Source of the DNA: BMS3ABIN03 sp964418885 | GTDB taxonomy: Bacteria; Bacteroidota; Ignavibacteria; Ignavibacteriales; Ignavibacteriaceae | DNA: 64,000 bases | Assembly: GCA_964418885.1 (NCBI GenBank) | Contig: CAYQNW010000008.1 | Span: 11,634-75,633, forward strand | Direction: 5' to 3' | Shown here: one piece after another, positions 61,389-64,000 of the stretch | How the letters are laid out: every line of letters starts with the position of its first letter | Numbering within the stretch: position 1 is the first letter of the stretch | Position numbers and translations under genes: made by a program | The notes under the pieces: generated by a model | The model's input: only the letters and a program-made list of their open reading frames with translations | Databases searched by the model: none | Told to the model about the DNA's origin: nothing

Positions 61389-63808
61389 CAGGTTTGCCTG
61401 AAAAAGTTGGAAACCGCGTTTGTGAGAAGAACTGCTTCTTTAGAATATGGACTTACCCGGTAGGAAAAGAAAACACCTTTAAGTATTTCCGTGGCTTCTT
61501 TATACGCCGAACATTCGGATATTCTTTCAATTGTAGTTACAAAATCACCATCATCACCGCCGAAAACAGCCGATACAATTTTTTTCATTTCTTTTTTGGT
61601 TAGATAACCGAAAAAGTCTTTTTCTCTTTTCTGAGTTTTTTGTTTTGAAACCGGAGATTCTCTTTTCTTTAGTAGCTCATTTTTAGGAGTAGAAAATTTG
61701 TCCTTCGTCTTCTTCTTTTCCTCGCCAAAAAGATCCTTCTGAAGATCATCATAGGAATCAGACCCATTAAATATATCATCTTTTGTTTTCTCTGGTTTCT
61801 TCGGTGATCCCTTCGGCTGCTCCTGTTTCTTATTATCTAATTTAGAAGATGTTTCGTCGTTCAATAAATTATCGATTTCGTCCATTACATCCGAAATATG
61901 TTCATCAATAGAGGGATCGTCAAAGATAGCAGAATCCAGTTCTGTGTCGTCAAAGATATCATCGCTTTCCTGATCGAATTCATCATCAGCTAACTTAAAA
62001 GTTTCCTCCTTGTTTCCCGGGGTTTTCTTTTTATTTTCATCGCGGAAATAATCTTCAAGCATTTCATTTACTATTTCCTTCTCAACGGGTAATTCTTTTA
62101 GGGATTCTTCTTTAACTTTATCTTCGGAGACAGCTTCGCTATCAGATTTTTCTTCTTCTTTTGCCTGATCACCCGGTTTTTCAAGTTCAGCATCATCAAA
62201 AATTGAAAGATCGAAGTCATCTGTTGAGATCACATCATCTTCAGCTTTGGTATATTCTTCTTTATCAACCTTTTTTAGTTCTTCTTCGATATCAAATTCC
62301 GGTTCCGGCGGTTCCGTAATAATATTGTTATTTTCTTCATCAGGTTGTTTCAATTCCTCTTCAGCAACTATTTCCAGATCCGCATTCTCATCCTCCATTG
62401 ATTCAAGTTCATGTTCATAAAATGCCAGCAGTTCATCATCTTCAATCATTTTATGCTCAGGTTCGGGAGATTCCTCAGATTCGGATTCCATTTCCGTTTC
62501 TTCTTCCGGTTCAGGTTCAATCTCACTAGTGGGAGGTTCCACCTCAGGTTCTTCCTCTGTAATTTCATCGTAACTAATTCCTTCTTCAATCAATTCATTC
62601 AATTCATTTTCCAGCTCGGAAAATATCTCTTCGTTACTTTCATTTTCTATCGAAGGTTTAACCTGTTCTTCTTCAGTCGCGGGCTCGAACTCTGGTTTGG
62701 ATTCTTGTTCAGTTTCCAGCGTGAAATCTTCTGAAATGAATTCACTTTGAAATTCTTCTTCTATCGGTAAAAGATCTTCATCTTCACTTACTTCAGGTCC
62801 GGATTCTAATGTTAAATTGTCTTTAGTTTCCGGAACCGGCTCCGAAATCCCTTCCTCTTCAGGTTTTGCTTCATCAAATAATATTTTTTCTTCCTGCGGC
62901 TGATTCAGAATTTCTTCTTCACTTACAATTTCCGAATCCTCCATTTCTAAATCATCTATTTGTTTTTCAACGGTGGGTTCTACTTTCTGTTCTTCAACAA
63001 TTTCCATTTTACCCGGATCATATCCCTGTATTGATCCCGGTTCAAGAGGAGTTTTAGCATACAACACCTTTTTAATATCAGCAATCTCATATTTCTTTTT
63101 AGTAACTGCGGGTACTGTACGGCGAAGCTTTAATAAATAATCTAGCAGGTTTTTTTCTTTTAATAGAATTTCTACGGAAGTGAGTGAAATCCTGTTTTTA
63201 TTAGCGCCTCCTATATTGAAAAAATCCGCGATTGAATGCAAAGCATTGTTTATAAGTTCTTCGGAATTGGATTTAAATAACTCCCTGTCTATTTTGTTCA
63301 GGATCAGATCAAATTCGGTGAGTGTAAGCTGAACAACTTTTCTTTTCGATATATATGCAGCAAGAACATTTTTAATATAATCATAGTAATATAAATAACT
63401 AAGCATCAACTCCAATTCTTCAACGGTAACATAACTCTGGTCGTTATAAATAAATTTTGTTAGCGACCATTTAGGATGAACAACGTAATTTGCATTAAAT
63501 GATACCGCCTGTATGATCAGCTTACCAATATCATCCATTGAAATTTTTTTGTTTTTCTTAACTTCTTTTGAAATGACTTTTAGATGCTCCGATATTTGTT
63601 TCCCGGAGTAATCAAAAATTGAATCCTTTAAAAGTTTTTCTCTATCCCTGTGGATCATATAATCGAGTTCAGCGGAAATATAGGTTGTTATCGCGGGGTG
63701 TAATCCTGCGCCAGCAAGCTTCTCAAATGTGATTACAGAACCTAAATTCTTAACTTTACTAAAACTAAAATCGCTTACAAATTTTATTTCTTTTTCGAAC
63801 ATTGACAC
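61388..63808 (-). CDS. Large very acidic hypothetical protein coupled to obgE
   Basis: An 806-residue protein I do not recognise. The N-terminal part (about residues 1-260) looks folded and helical (for example ITTYISAELDYMIHRDREK, ELMLSYLYYYDYIKNVLA). Residues about 270-660 are dominated by Glu and Asp with Pro and Ser (EPEVEPPTSEIEPEPEEE-type stretches), a likely disordered linker. A Lys-rich stretch follows around 660-735. The last 70 residues form a separate helical domain (GYLTKKEMKKIVSAVFGG, ISECSAYKEATEILKGVF). It has no signal peptide or membrane helix and no enzyme motif. Its stop overlaps the obgE start by one base, so a functional link with ObgE is plausible but unknown. Confidence 0.8.
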   Translation of the reverse strand: MSMFEKEIKFVSDFSFSKVKNLGSVITFEKLAGAGLHPAITTYISAELDYMIHRDREKLLKDSIFDYSGKQISEHLKVISKEVKKNKKISMDDIGKLIIQAVSFNANYVVHPKWSLTKFIYNDQSYVTVEELELMLSYLYYYDYIKNVLAAYISKRKVVQLTLTEFDLILNKIDRELFKSNSEELINNALHSIADFFNIGGANKNRISLTSVEILLKEKNLLDYLLKLRRTVPAVTKKKYEIADIKKVLYAKTPLEPGSIQGYDPGKMEIVEEQKVEPTVEKQIDDLEMEDSEIVSEEEILNQPQEEKILFDEAKPEEEGISEPVPETKDNLTLESGPEVSEDEDLLPIEEEFQSEFISEDFTLETEQESKPEFEPATEEEQVKPSIENESNEEIFSELENELNELIEEGISYDEITEEEPEVEPPTSEIEPEPEEETEMESESEESPEPEHKMIEDDELLAFYEHELESMEDENADLEIVAEEELKQPDEENNNIITEPPEPEFDIEEELKKVDKEEYTKAEDDVISTDDFDLSIFDDAELEKPGDQAKEEEKSDSEAVSEDKVKEESLKELPVEKEIVNEMLEDYFRDENKKKTPGNKEETFKLADDEFDQESDDIFDDTELDSAIFDDPSIDEHISDVMDEIDNLLNDETSSKLDNKKQEQPKGSPKKPEKTKDDIFNGSDSYDDLQKDLFGEEKKKTKDKFSTPKNELLKKRESPVSKQKTQKREKDFFGYLTKKEMKKIVSAVFGGDDGDFVTTIERISECSAYKEATEILKGVFFSYRVSPYSKEAVLLTNAVSNFFRQT

Positions 63809-63833
63809 ATTTTCTCAAATTGAACCTATAAAA

Positions 63834-63866
63834 TAAAAAAATCCCCGTTAAAAAATAAAAGGGATT
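63834..63866 (-). terminator. Possible terminator of an upstream gene beyond the window
   Basis: On the minus strand AATCCC pairs with GGGATT around a 15-nt loop, followed by seven T. It would end a minus-strand gene lying beyond base 64000, or act as a 5' leader hairpin of the acidic-protein gene. Confidence 0.4.
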
Positions 63867-64000
63867 ATCAATAAGCAGTTATATTGCAAATAGTTAACCC
63901 TGCTGTTTAATTCTTTAGTTTCCTTTTACGGTATATAAATTAAAAAGGATATTCTATTATATACGAAAGAAATAGGAATTTTTTATAAAGGAAATAATTT

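Noticed and set aside
62411..62734. Long plus-strand frame rich in Phe and Arg opposite the acidic protein
   Set aside because: It is the reverse reading of Glu-rich GAA/GAG codons and has no start signals or homologous pattern.
1..64000. CRISPR arrays, prophage, integrase or insertion-sequence genes
   Set aside because: No regularly spaced repeats, cas-like genes, transposase motifs or phage structural genes were seen anywhere in the window.

Overview
The window looks like one AT-rich scaffold from a member of the Ignavibacteria/Ignavibacteriales (Bacteroidota-Chlorobi group), probably a metagenome assembly. The taxonomic call rests on three things: a secreted M1 peptidase ending in a type IX secretion sorting domain with the NYPNPFNP signature, the lineage-typical lipoprotein and membrane families (DUF4837, DUF2723, YidD with TPR/membrane partners), and Bacteroidota-like promoter signals such as TAnnTTTG. 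Three runs of 100 N interrupt the sequence. The first is flanked by an exact 55-bp duplication and is probably a failed contig overlap. The other two have unrelated flanks and hide real sequence.

Layout. Bases 1-5050 hold a nitrosative-stress block, all on the minus strand: an Rrf2-type regulator, a NapH/NosR-like membrane polyferredoxin, an RIC/ScdA di-iron repair protein, a hemerythrin-domain protein and a quinol-type nitric oxide reductase that runs off the window edge. The regulator has a perfect palindrome just upstream of its start, and a degenerate copy with the same geometry touches the start of the polyferredoxin gene. Bases 5100-20930 are mostly minus-strand housekeeping genes: a YihY/BrkB membrane protein, purL, a VapBC pair, an exonuclease and threonine aldolase both cut by a gap, lnt, a DedA protein, ispF, a GxxExxY gene flanked by inverted repeats, acyP, era, an ECF sigma/anti-sigma pair, trxB, queG, a Rieske protein, an MBL hydrolase and a ferredoxin. 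Bases 21189-30424 carry a small acidic protein, two paralogous TPR/membrane proteins with a YidD-like protein, an acyl-CoA dehydrogenase, the plus-strand run rlmN-trmH-can, an AlbA_2 regulator with a G8 tract, and a large TPR lipoprotein.

Bases 30446-45990 hold a PII protein and secA, a class D beta-lactamase divergent from glnE, a DUF2723 glycosyltransferase-like protein, a DUF4837 lipoprotein, a dolichol-kinase-like protein, ftsH, hpt, tilS and greA. Bases 46118-53840 hold the T9SS-exported M1 peptidase, an AddB-like nuclease, a CYTH protein, a frameshifted methyltransferase, a small beta-barrel protein and a thioredoxin-fold protein. Bases 53932-64000 hold an M14 peptidase translationally coupled to an ECF sigma-like protein with its own transmembrane anchor, a zinc-ribbon/Tudor-like protein, rpsU, a LOG-family protein, dacB, secG, tRNA-CAU, obgE, and an 806-residue very acidic protein coupled to obgE.

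Most of the window is ordinary core genome. The points most worth a second look are the nitric oxide regulon with its putative operators, the membrane-tethered sigma-like protein, the acidic partner of ObgE, the inverted-repeat-flanked GxxExxY gene, and the zinc-ribbon/Tudor protein upstream of rpsU. No CRISPR array, prophage, insertion-sequence transposase or rRNA was seen.
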